This document shows, one piece after another, positions 7,654 to 15,239 of a DNA stretch of 21,014 bases. Position 1 is the first letter of the stretch. Every line of letters begins with the position of its first letter. The position numbers and the translations under genes are program-made. The DNA comes from Pseudomonadota bacterium (GTDB lineage Bacteria; Pseudomonadota; Alphaproteobacteria; Sphingomonadales; Sphingomonadaceae), in NCBI GenBank assembly GCA_030271565.1, contig JARXKR010000016.1:1-21014 (forward strand). Reading direction: 5' to 3'. Under the pieces are notes generated by a model. It was not told the origin of the DNA, did not search any database, and saw nothing but the letters and a program-made list of their open reading frames with translations.

Positions 7654-7868
7654 GATATTCTCCTGCGTGCGTGGGCTTGTCATGGGCACAACGCATGAGA
7701 TGCCCAGAAAGTACGCGCGTCGATTTCCCAGCCGTGATCGCAATCCGTTTGCCTGTCTTTGGCATGGATCAAACCCGGCAGTCCGGGGGTTGGCAGCGAC
7801 CACCGGCAGGAACGATCCGATCGCTCCGCGCGTTAGCCTTACGGTGCTGACATTCCCGGAGAACTTCG
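7654..7868. promoter_or_regulatory. divergent control region between the host-attachment gene and sodB
   Basis: These 215 bases hold no convincing gene. They carry the sodB EcfG-type promoter (7809-7834). A 3-of-5 match to the same -35 with an exact CGTT lies on the minus strand at 7690-7715, facing the host-attachment gene. A one-sided FNR/FixK-like half site (ATCAA at 7768-7772) and a small hairpin CCCGGcagtCCGGG near 7774-7787 are also present. Only the sodB promoter is well supported. Confidence 0.5.
7809..7834 (+). promoter_or_regulatory. EcfG-type (general stress sigma factor) promoter of sodB
   Basis: GGAAC at 7809-7813 and CGTT at 7831-7834 are separated by exactly 17 bases, matching the GGAAC-N16/17-CGTT promoter of the alphaproteobacterial extracytoplasmic sigma factor EcfG. 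Transcription would start near 7840, leaving a leader of about 28 bases with a GGAGAA ribosome binding site before the ATG at 7869. The same arrangement is found before the hemerythrin gene. Confidence 0.7.
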
Positions 7869-8513
7869 ATGATCGAGCTTTGCAAACTGCCGTACGACTA
7901 TGCTGCGCTTGAGCCGGTGATCTCGGCCGAGACGATGAGGTTCCACCACGACAAGCACCACGCGACTTACGTCAAGAAGGCCAACGAGCTTGCCGCCAAG
8001 GCCGGGCTCGACGACCTATCGGTCGAAGAGCTGGTGCGTGAGGCGAAGGCCAAGGGTGACACGAAGCTCTATAACCAGGCCGCGCAGGTGTGGAATCACG
8101 GGTTCTTCTGGCAATCGATGACCGGCGATTCGGTCAAGCCCGGCGGCGATCTGGCCAAGGCGATCGAAACCGGCTTCGGTGATCTCGCTTCACTCAAGGT
8201 CAAGTTTGTCGAGGAAGGTGTCGGCCACTTCGGCTCGGGCTGGGTCTGGCTCGCCGCTTCGGGTGACAGCCTCAAGGTACTCAGCACCCACGACGCCGAT
8301 GACCTGCTGATCGGCCATTCCGACATGCCGCTGCTGGTCTGCGATCTGTGGGAGCACGCCTACTACCTCGATCACCAGAATGACCGCGAGGGCTTCCTCA
8401 AGAGCTGGTTTGACGGGCTGGTCAACTGGCAGTTCGCTGCGCTCCAATTCGATGCAGCGTGCGCGGGCGAGCCGGGCTACACCTATCCGGCGATGGCTGG
8501 CGAGCACGTCTAA
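7869..8513 (+). CDS. sodB: Superoxide dismutase, iron type
   Basis: The 214-residue protein disproportionates superoxide to oxygen and hydrogen peroxide in the cytosol. The four expected metal ligands are visible: His26 in RFHHDKHH, His77 in VWNHGFFW, and Asp159 and His163 in CDLWEHAYY. The Gln in NQAAQVWNH (residue 73) is at the position typical of iron rather than manganese enzymes. An insert around residues 44-62 accounts for most of the extra length over the roughly 193-residue enterobacterial enzyme. GGAGAA at 7858-7863 is well spaced before the ATG. It stands alone as a transcription unit with an EcfG-type promoter, pointing to induction in general stress or stationary phase. No signal peptide is seen. 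Confidence 0.95.
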   Translation: MIELCKLPYDYAALEPVISAETMRFHHDKHHATYVKKANELAAKAGLDDLSVEELVREAKAKGDTKLYNQAAQVWNHGFFWQSMTGDSVKPGGDLAKAIETGFGDLASLKVKFVEEGVGHFGSGWVWLAASGDSLKVLSTHDADDLLIGHSDMPLLVCDLWEHAYYLDHQNDREGFLKSWFDGLVNWQFAALQFDAACAGEPGYTYPAMAGEHV

Positions 8514-8690
8514 GCAGGGCTGATACAGATCGGACGCAATTGCCGCCGCACTCCACTCGCGCTGACAAACCGGCGTGTTAGTCCGCGCATTAGTTTGACA
8601 CCGCAAATTGGGTTTAGCGGTTGGCAGCACGCTCGCTATGGATGCGCTTGTGCGGGGCCTCGGGGTGTGGCCAGAACAAGGGGATCGCGG

Positions 8691-10109
8691 GTGCGCTCGG
8701 ACGAACAGGAATATGCGGCGCTGGCGTTGGCAGCCCAGCTGGCCGAGCAATACCGCCGTGAAGTCGCTGCAGCGCCGCGCCATCCAACCGCCAGTTACGC
8801 CGAAATTCACGCGCGGTTCGACGGCCCGGTACCCGCGCACGGTAAAGATGCGGTGGCGGTGATCGAAGAACTGGACGCTGGCGCGCGCGATGGCCTGCGC
8901 GGGATCGTGGCGCCACGCTTCTATGCCTGGGTCAACGGGCATTCGCATGTTGCAGGAGTTGCGGCGGATTGGCTGACGTCGGCCTGGGGCCAGAACTGCG
9001 CGGGAATTCCGATGTCGCCGGCGGGTGCAGCAGTAGAGGCGGTGGCGGCGCGTTGGCTGCTCGAACTACTTGACCTGCCTCCGGAAAACTCAGTCGGACT
9101 AGTCAGCGGGGCGACTATCGCCAACTTTGTTGGTCTCGCTGCAGCGCGCGGCGAGCTACTGCGCCGCCAGGGCTGGGATGTCGAGGCAGACGGACTCTAT
9201 GGCGCGCCACCGTTGCGCGTGCTGCTTGGTGCCGATGCGCACAACACCGTGTATTCGGGGCTGCGCTACCTTGGGCTCGGCGAAAAGCGCGTCACTACTA
9301 TTGCTACCGACAGTCTCGGGCGAATGCAGCCTGGCGATCTTGAGCGTGCGCTTAGGGCGAGCAGCGATCCGGCCATCGTGATCGGGCAGGCCGGGCAGAT
9401 CAACACCGGCGTGAGCGATCCTTTCGCCGAGATCGTGCCGATGGTTCATGCCGCTCAGGGATGGATTCATGTCGATGGCGCCTTTGGTTTGTGGGCCCGT
9501 GCCAGCGACAAGCATCGTCACCTGCTCGATGGGGTCGAACAAGCAGATTCGATGGCGATCGACGGACACAAGTGGCTCCAGACTCCTTACGACAGCGGAT
9601 TCGCCATTGTCCGGAACGAAGAAGCCCATCGCCGGGCAATGGACATGCAGGCGAGCTATCTGACCCGCGACAATGCGAACCATCGTCATCCCGGAGCCTA
9701 TGTGCCGGAACTGTCGCGCCGGGCGCGGGGCTTTGCGGCCTGGGCGATGATGCGGCGATTGGGTCGCAGCGGGATCGCCCAGATGGTCGATGAAGACGTG
9801 CGGATAGCTGGAATCCTGGCGGCCGGCATGGCGGCAATTCCTGGAGTCACGGTGCTTAACCAGCCCGAACTCAACCAGTTCATGGTGCGTTTCGGCGCAC
9901 AGGGCGACGAAGCGAAAGGCGACCGCAATACTCTCGCGACAGTCGAGCAGATCCAGCGTGACGCGCAGGCCTACATGGGTTCGGCACAATGGCGCGGACT
10001 TTGGGTGATGCGCGTTTCGGTCTGCTCGATTGCGACAACCGAACAAGACGCAGCGATCACGATTGATGCGGTACGTTCAGCCTGGGAGGCTGTGCAAGCC
10101 GGGCGCTAG
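8691..10109 (+). CDS. PLP-dependent group II amino acid decarboxylase
   Basis: The 472-residue protein has the fold-type I aromatic-amino-acid/glutamate decarboxylase pattern. His184 in DAHNTVYSG stacks on the cofactor, Asp262 lies in IHVDGAFGLWA, and Lys294 in DGHKWLQTPYD forms the Schiff base with pyridoxal phosphate. The N-terminal half carries HSHVAGVAADWL and the segment PAGAAVEAVAARWLLELL seen in this family. The substrate (aromatic amino acid, glutamate, aspartate or another) cannot be decided by eye. The GTG at 8691 is chosen because AAGGGGA precedes it at 8678-8684 and the conserved N-terminal helix begins right after; an in-frame start at 8595 would add a non-conserved leader. recG starts 19 bases after its stop. 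The 177 bases before it hold a TTGACA (8595-8600) without a good -10 and nothing else I can name. Confidence 0.85.
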   Translation: MRSDEQEYAALALAAQLAEQYRREVAAAPRHPTASYAEIHARFDGPVPAHGKDAVAVIEELDAGARDGLRGIVAPRFYAWVNGHSHVAGVAADWLTSAWGQNCAGIPMSPAGAAVEAVAARWLLELLDLPPENSVGLVSGATIANFVGLAAARGELLRRQGWDVEADGLYGAPPLRVLLGADAHNTVYSGLRYLGLGEKRVTTIATDSLGRMQPGDLERALRASSDPAIVIGQAGQINTGVSDPFAEIVPMVHAAQGWIHVDGAFGLWARASDKHRHLLDGVEQADSMAIDGHKWLQTPYDSGFAIVRNEEAHRRAMDMQASYLTRDNANHRHPGAYVPELSRRARGFAAWAMMRRLGRSGIAQMVDEDVRIAGILAAGMAAIPGVTVLNQPELNQFMVRFGAQGDEAKGDRNTLATVEQIQRDAQAYMGSAQWRGLWVMRVSVCSIATTEQDAAITIDAVRSAWEAVQAGR

Positions 10110-10128
10110 GCCCTATCACGCCAAGGCG

Positions 10129-12186
10129 ATGCGTCCCGAGCGGCTCAACCCCCTGTTTGTCCCGGCCGACCACCTCAAGGGCGTCGGCAGCACATTGGCG
10201 CGCCCGCTCGAACGCCTCGGGCTCACGCGGGTTAAGGACTTCGCCTATCACCTCCCCGACCGCTTCGTCGAGCGCCGCGCGGTGGCCGATCTCGACGAAG
10301 CCAGCGTGGGCGACAACATTGTGATCGCACTGACCCCGGTCGAGTACCGTGCCTCGCCCGGACGCGGCCCGCTGCGGGTGCTGGCGAGCGATGCGGTCGG
10401 CAATATCTGCGCGGTCACCTATTTTGGGCGCAATTCGAGCTGGGGCAAGAAACAGCTGCCATTGGGCGAGCAGCGCTGGGTCGCCGGACGGCTCGATCAG
10501 TACGGGCAGATGCTCCAGATCGTCCATCCTGACCATGTCTCACCTGACAGCGCCGCGCTGTCGGGCCAGCTGACCGAGCCGGTCTATCCGCTGTCTGAGG
10601 GCCTGACTCAGGGCCGCACCGCCGCGCTGATCCAGCAGGCGCTCGAGACTGTGCCCGAACTGCCCGAATGGATCGAACCGGCGCTGGCAGACAAGATGCA
10701 CTGGCCGCAGTGGCGCGACGCCTTGGTGCTCGCACATAAGGGCGAGCACGTGGCGGCGCGCGACCGGCTGGCATACGACGAACTGCTCGCCAACAGCCTC
10801 GCGCTGCTGCTGGTCAAGAACGCCAACCGCGCGCATGTCGGCACGCCGCTGCTGGGCGACGGTCGGCTGCGCGCCAAGCTGCAGCTGCCGTTTGAACTAA
10901 CCGGACCGCAGATCCGCTCGATTGCCGAAATCGAAGGTGATCTCGCCCAGTCCGCCCCGATGCTGCGGCTGCTGCAAGGCGATGTCGGATCTGGCAAGAC
11001 GGCGGTGGCGGTGGAGGCAATGTTGATCGCGGTCGAGGCGGGGGCACAGGCGGCGCTGCTCGCTCCCACCGAAATCCTCGCGCGACAGCACTACGAAACG
11101 ATCAGCCGGATGCTCGCCCCGACCGGAGTGACGGTCGCGCTGCTGACCGGGCGCGACAAGGGCCGCGCGCGTGAGGCGATCCTGATGGGGCTGCTGGGTG
11201 GTTCGATCCACATCGCGATTGGCACCCACGCGATCTTTCAGGACGCGGTGGCCTACAAAAATCTTGCGCTGGTGGTGATCGACGAGCAGCACCGGTTCGG
11301 GGTCAGCCAGCGCCTGATGCTCACACAGAAAGGCAAGCGCACCCCGCATTGCGTGGCGATGACCGCGACCCCGATCCCGCGCACGCTGACCCTGGCGCAA
11401 TACGGCGAGATGGACGTCAGCCGGATCGACGAGATGCCGCCGGGGCGCCAACCGATCGACACCCGCGTGGTTGCGCTCGAGCGGATCGGCGACGTGATCG
11501 GCGCGCTCGACCGGCATCTCGCGAGCGGGCAGCAGGCCTATTGGGTCTGCCCGATGGTCCGTGAGCTTGAAACCGAAGACATCGCCGCCGCCGAGGCTCG
11601 CTACGCCGAATTGAAGGTGCGGTTCGGCGACACGGTCGTGCTGGTCCACGGCCAACTTCGCCCCGAGGCCAAGGACGCGGCGATGGAGCGTTTCGTGCGC
11701 GGAGATGCGAGCCTGCTGGTCGCCACGACCGTGATCGAGGTCGGGGTCGATGTGCCCGCCTCCACCTTGATGGTGATCGAGCAGGCAGAACGGTTCGGCC
11801 TGGCGCAGTTGCACCAATTGCGCGGCCGGGTCGGGCGCGGGATGGGACAGAGCACGTGCTTGCTGCTGCGGGGTGCCACACTGAGCGAAACGGCACGCGA
11901 GCGGCTGGCCCTGATGCGCGAGACGCAGGACGGGTTCCGGCTGGCGGAGGAGGACTTGCGGCTACGCGGCGGGGGTGAGCTGCTCGGCACGCGCCAATCG
12001 GGCGATACCCCGTTCCGCGTCGCCAGCCTCGAGCAAATCCAGCGCCTGCTGCCGATCGCACACGACGATGCCCGGCTGCTGATCGAGCGCGACGGCGGGC
12101 TCAAAGGCGAACGCGGCGAGGCGGCGCGGCTGCTGCTCTACCTGTTCGAGCGCGACTGGGGCGTCCAGCTTTTGCGAGGCGGATGA
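10129..12186 (+). CDS. recG: ATP-dependent DNA helicase RecG
   Basis: The 685-residue protein is full length for RecG, which reverses stalled replication forks and migrates branched DNA. The wedge/OB-fold part occupies about residues 1-260, starting with RLNPLFVPADHLKGVG. The SF2 motor has Walker A GDVGSGKT (284-291), DEQH (385-388), TATPIPRTL, the motif VIEVGVDVP and QLRGRVGRG. The C-terminal TRG-type region EEDLRLRGGGELLGTRQSG is present. The ATG at 10129 matches the length of relatives; the ribosome binding site is weak (AAGG, close to the ATG), so translation may depend on the decarboxylase gene ending 19 bases upstream. The motor and TRG region are homologous to those of Mfd in this window. 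Confidence 0.96.
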   Translation: MRPERLNPLFVPADHLKGVGSTLARPLERLGLTRVKDFAYHLPDRFVERRAVADLDEASVGDNIVIALTPVEYRASPGRGPLRVLASDAVGNICAVTYFGRNSSWGKKQLPLGEQRWVAGRLDQYGQMLQIVHPDHVSPDSAALSGQLTEPVYPLSEGLTQGRTAALIQQALETVPELPEWIEPALADKMHWPQWRDALVLAHKGEHVAARDRLAYDELLANSLALLLVKNANRAHVGTPLLGDGRLRAKLQLPFELTGPQIRSIAEIEGDLAQSAPMLRLLQGDVGSGKTAVAVEAMLIAVEAGAQAALLAPTEILARQHYETISRMLAPTGVTVALLTGRDKGRAREAILMGLLGGSIHIAIGTHAIFQDAVAYKNLALVVIDEQHRFGVSQRLMLTQKGKRTPHCVAMTATPIPRTLTLAQYGEMDVSRIDEMPPGRQPIDTRVVALERIGDVIGALDRHLASGQQAYWVCPMVRELETEDIAAAEARYAELKVRFGDTVVLVHGQLRPEAKDAAMERFVRGDASLLVATTVIEVGVDVPASTLMVIEQAERFGLAQLHQLRGRVGRGMGQSTCLLLRGATLSETARERLALMRETQDGFRLAEEDLRLRGGGELLGTRQSGDTPFRVASLEQIQRLLPIAHDDARLLIERDGGLKGERGEAARLLLYLFERDWGVQLLRGG

Positions 12187-12203
12187 GAGGCATCCTCCAA
12201 GAC

Positions 12204-12275
12204 GAACCGCCACAGCCCCGGTCGGCTCAATCTAGCGGGGAAACTGCGGCGGTTCTGGCTCCGCTCGCGGCGGAG
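12204..12275. terminator. stem-loops between convergent recG and hemerythrin genes
   Basis: GAACCGCC (12204-12211) pairs with GGCGGTTC (12248-12255) around a GC-rich interior. A second hairpin, CTCCGC/GCGGAG (12259-12264 with 12270-12275), is followed by TTTGG. Their place between two converging genes suggests bidirectional termination. The T tract is poor. Confidence 0.45.
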
Positions 12276-12294
12276 TTTGGGTGGCGTAATCCGG

Positions 12295-12804
12295 TCAGTT
12301 GAGGGCCGGCATCGTCGCCATCTGTGCGGGCGGTAGCTCACCGCCATTTTCGATCTGGGCCATCAGCTCTTCCTTGCGGGCGAGCATGGCGTCGCGCAGC
12401 GCGACCAGATCGACATCGGTTTCGCGGGCCTGTGCGAACATCCCCTCGACCTGCGCTTCCTCTTCCTTAACGTGGTGTTCGATCTCTTCGGAAAGCACCT
12501 TGACCTTCGAGTCGTAGAACTGGTCATCCGGTCCGCCGGCCATGATATCGTTGACCAGGACCTTGGCGCCGTCGTGCTCGACATAGGCTTCGCTGAGCGT
12601 TCCTTCCTCGATTTTGCCTTCGAGCGCGGGGTAGAAGATCTCTTCCTCGAGCATGGTGTGGATCTTGAGTTCGTTGCAGATCTTTTCGGCTATCGCCTGC
12701 TTGGATCCGTCGCTCGCGCTCTCGAATTTTTCAAACAGTGTTTCAACCTTGCGATGATCGGCCTTGAGTAGCGCGATTGCGTCGGTGAAAGTTTCGGTGG
12801 CCAT
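12295..12804 (-). CDS. Hemerythrin HHE-domain protein
   Basis: The 169-residue, mostly helical acidic protein contains the HHE cation-binding pattern of bacterial hemerythrins. His17 lies in KADHRKVETLF, HTMLEEEIFYPAL gives the His-x3-Glu-type ligands, His occurs in YVEHDGAKVL, and EEIEHHVKEEE gives the last ligands, so the di-iron site looks complete. Proteins of this class bind oxygen or NO, store iron or protect against oxidative stress; the exact role is not readable. A tail of about 25 residues rich in Pro, Ala and Met follows the domain. The gene is monocistronic, converges with recG, and has an EcfG-type promoter about 40 bases upstream, which places it in the general stress response. 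Confidence 0.88.
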   Translation of the reverse strand: MATETFTDAIALLKADHRKVETLFEKFESASDGSKQAIAEKICNELKIHTMLEEEIFYPALEGKIEEGTLSEAYVEHDGAKVLVNDIMAGGPDDQFYDSKVKVLSEEIEHHVKEEEAQVEGMFAQARETDVDLVALRDAMLARKEELMAQIENGGELPPAQMATMPALN

Positions 12805-12842
12805 GCTGCGTTCCAGTCTCGGTAATTGGGGCGATATTGACC

Positions 12843-12867
12843 AACGAGAGGCATTGCGATTGGTTCC
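12843..12867 (-). promoter_or_regulatory. EcfG-type promoter of the hemerythrin gene
   Basis: On the minus strand GGAAC (12867-12863) and CGTT (12846-12843) are separated by exactly 16 bases, a full match to GGAAC-N16/17-CGTT. Transcription would start near 12836, about 32 bases before the ATG at 12804. The rest of the 167-base gap to sdaA holds a hairpin (12895-12901 with 12914-12920) on the sdaA side. Confidence 0.75.
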
Positions 12868-12894
12868 GGATAGGCTTAAATTTCAACCCCGTAC

Positions 12895-12920
12895 TGGCCG
12901 CGCGGGTGGTTTGGCGGCCA
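12895..12920. other. stem-loop upstream of sdaA
   Basis: TGGCCGC (12895-12901) pairs perfectly with GCGGCCA (12914-12920) around a 12-base loop. It lies between the hemerythrin promoter and the sdaA start. No T run follows, and I can assign no function. Confidence 0.35.
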
Positions 12921-12971
12921 CGGTGACGGCATTCACTTGCGGGCGCCGAAGTTGTCGGGCAATTCCTCCCG

Positions 12972-14345
12972 ATGGTTGCAAGCACCTTTGAACTGTTCAA
13001 GATCGGCGTCGGCCCATCGTCGTCGCACACCATGGGACCGATGACCGCGGCGGCGGATTTCGTCGCCGCGCTCGGGGATGAACTTGGTGCAGTTGCGCGG
13101 GTCGAGGTCCGGCTTTACGGTTCGCTCGCTCTGACCGGGAAGGGCCACGCGACCGACCGCGCCCTGATGCTCGGTCTGTCGGGTGATCGGCCTGCGACCA
13201 TCTGCCCCGATGCCGCCGATGTGGCGGTAGCGGCAATTCGCCAGAGCGGACGCTTGGCACTGGGTGGGACGCACGAGGTTTCGTTCGACGAGACGCGCGA
13301 CTTGCTGTTCCTCCAGCGCGAACGCTTGCCCGGCCACAGCAATGGCATGCATTTCGCTGTCTTTCAGGCTGACGGCAGCCAGATCGCCGAACGCACTGCC
13401 TATTCGATCGGCGGCGGCGCGGTGGTGGTCGATGGCGCGCTTCCCCGCAACGATCCGGGCGAAGGCGTGTGGGACGCGCCGTTCGCGTTTTCTTCGGGCG
13501 ACGAACTGCTCGAACGCTGCGCCGAGACCGGATTGAGCATCGCGCAAGGAATGCGCCGCAACGAGGAATCGCTCCACACGCCCGAGGAGATTTCGGCTCG
13601 GCTCAGCGCAATCCGCGCTGCGATGAATGCCTGTATCGAACGCGGCATGACGCAAGGCGGCGAGCTTCCCGGCGGGCTAGCGGTGAAGCGCCGCGCGCCG
13701 GGGATACTCGCCACCCTCCGTGACCGGCAGGAGCGCGCGTTGGCCGATCCGCTCTCGGTGATCGACTGGATCAACCTGTGGGCCTTGGCGGTGAACGAGG
13801 AGAATGCGGCGGGCGGCCGGGTGGTCACCGCACCGACCAACGGTGCAGCGGGAATCGTTCCGGCGGTACTGCGTTACTACGAGCGGTTTGCGCCGGGGGC
13901 CTGCACGGCGGGGGCCGAAGACTTCCTGCTAACTGCCGCTGCAATCGGCTCGCTGTTCAAGGAAAATGCCTCGATTTCCGGCGCTGAAGTCGGCTGCCAG
14001 GGGGAAGTCGGCGTGGCCTGTTCGATGGCTGCCGCCGGGCTTGCCGCAGCGCTGGGCGGGACGCCGGAACAAGTCGAAAATGCGGCGGAAATCGGGATGG
14101 AGCACAACCTTGGCCTGACCTGCGATCCGGTCGGCGGGCTGGTCCAGGTGCCGTGCATCGAGCGCAACGCGGTCGGCTCGATCAAGGCGGTCGAAGCGGC
14201 GCGGCTGGCCTTGCTCGGTGATGGCACCCACCGGGTCAGCCTTGATCAGGTGATCGAGACGATGCGCAAGACCGGGCTCGACATGAACGAGCGCTACAAA
14301 GAAACCTCGCTCGGCGGGCTGGCGGTCAACGTGGTGGAATGCTGA
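12972..14345 (+). CDS. sdaA: L-serine ammonia-lyase, iron-sulfur, single chain
   Basis: The 457-residue protein deaminates L-serine to pyruvate and ammonia with a [4Fe-4S] cluster. The N-terminal beta domain starts with FELFKIGVGPSSSHTMGPM. The alpha domain has TAPTNGAAGIVPAVL and the cluster Cys residues 342 (GCQGEVG), 384 (LTCDPVGG) and 395 (VPCIERN). These are one position lower than the cluster Cys residues I recall for the Legionella enzyme (343, 385, 396), and the C-terminal residue is Cys457, matching that enzyme's 'tail-in-mouth' Cys458. The ATG at 12972 gives the standard N-terminus but has no clear ribosome binding site. The stop overlaps the start of the HAD gene, so the two are translationally coupled. 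Confidence 0.95.
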   Translation: MVASTFELFKIGVGPSSSHTMGPMTAAADFVAALGDELGAVARVEVRLYGSLALTGKGHATDRALMLGLSGDRPATICPDAADVAVAAIRQSGRLALGGTHEVSFDETRDLLFLQRERLPGHSNGMHFAVFQADGSQIAERTAYSIGGGAVVVDGALPRNDPGEGVWDAPFAFSSGDELLERCAETGLSIAQGMRRNEESLHTPEEISARLSAIRAAMNACIERGMTQGGELPGGLAVKRRAPGILATLRDRQERALADPLSVIDWINLWALAVNEENAAGGRVVTAPTNGAAGIVPAVLRYYERFAPGACTAGAEDFLLTAAAIGSLFKENASISGAEVGCQGEVGVACSMAAAGLAAALGGTPEQVENAAEIGMEHNLGLTCDPVGGLVQVPCIERNAVGSIKAVEAARLALLGDGTHRVSLDQVIETMRKTGLDMNERYKETSLGGLAVNVVEC

Positions 14346-15172
14346 TGGACAATGCGCAGATTCCGGCACCGATCCGGCTGCTGGTGTGCGATATCGATGG
14401 CACCCTGGTCCGCCATGACAAGGGCTTGCCTGAGGAAAACGTGCTGGCGATCCGTTCGGCGGTGAAGCGCGGGCTGATGGTCTCGCTGATCTCGGCGCGG
14501 CCGGCAGCGGGCATCCTGCCGATCGCCGCCGAGCTTGGGCTGGAAGGGCCGTTCGGCGCGTATAACGGCGGCACGATCTTCACCGCAGCGGGCGGCGAGA
14601 CCTGCTCGGCGCAGGTTCCGCCCGCGCTGGCGCAGCAGCTCGTCGAGCTTTACGCCAGCGCAAGTGTGACAGTGTGGTTCTTCGCTACTGACCGCTGGCT
14701 GACCAGTGATCTCGCCAACCCCCACACCCCGCGCGAGGTGCTGTCGTCCGGCCTTCAGCCAGAAGCGGTGACCGACTTCGCACCGTTCCTCGGCGACGCC
14801 GACAAAGTGGTCGCAGTGTGCGATAACCCGGCCCAGATGACTGCGCTGGAACTGCGCGCGCGCGAACTGGTGGGCGATGCGGCGACACTGGTTCGCTCGC
14901 AGGATTACTACCTCGATTGCACCGCGCTCGCCGCCAACAAAGGCGATGGGGTGACCAGGCTGGCCGAGATGTACGGCGTGCCGCTCACCCAGGTGGCGGT
15001 GATCGGCGACCAGGCCAATGACGTTGCGATGTTCCGCCGCGCAGGGCTGAGCATTGCGATGGGTCAGTCGAACGCAACAGTGCAGTCCGAAGCCGATCAG
15101 GTGACGACCAGCAACGAAGCGGCCGGCGTCGCCGCAGCAATCCGCCGCTTCGTGCTGCCCCGAATGGCCTAG
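14345..15172 (+). CDS. HAD-superfamily phosphatase, Cof type
   Basis: The 275-residue cytosolic protein has the four HAD motifs: CDIDGT (Asp16 nucleophile and Asp18), SARP in the second strand, the Lys of AANKGDGV, and GDQANDVAMF with the metal-binding Asp residues. A C2-type cap lies between motifs II and III (about residues 75-185), placing it with the Cof/YbiV-like sugar and cofactor phosphatases. The substrate is unknown. The ATG at 14345 overlaps the sdaA TGA as TGATG, after GTGGTGGA; the ATG at 14339 is an alternative adding two residues. Coupling to sdaA suggests shared expression, not necessarily shared chemistry. Confidence 0.88.
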   Translation: MDNAQIPAPIRLLVCDIDGTLVRHDKGLPEENVLAIRSAVKRGLMVSLISARPAAGILPIAAELGLEGPFGAYNGGTIFTAAGGETCSAQVPPALAQQLVELYASASVTVWFFATDRWLTSDLANPHTPREVLSSGLQPEAVTDFAPFLGDADKVVAVCDNPAQMTALELRARELVGDAATLVRSQDYYLDCTALAANKGDGVTRLAEMYGVPLTQVAVIGDQANDVAMFRRAGLSIAMGQSNATVQSEADQVTTSNEAAGVAAAIRRFVLPRMA

Positions 15173-15239
15173 ACCGCCGCCATGGCTTGACGAGCCGGTC
15201 TTGGGGGTGCGGACATGCTGCTTTCGACAGGGGGATGCC

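Noticed and set aside
7759..7772. Possible FNR/FixK box (TTGGC-ATGG-ATCAA) upstream of sodB and the host-attachment gene
   Set aside because: Only the right half matches TTGAT-N4-ATCAA; the left half has 3 of 5, which is too weak to annotate.
8595..8600. TTGACA as a promoter for the PLP decarboxylase
   Set aside because: No acceptable -10 hexamer occurs 15-19 bases downstream.
10030..10128. Longer recG starting at 10030 inside the decarboxylase gene
   Set aside because: The extra residues are out-of-frame translation of the decarboxylase C-terminus, and the ATG at 10129 gives the normal RecG length.
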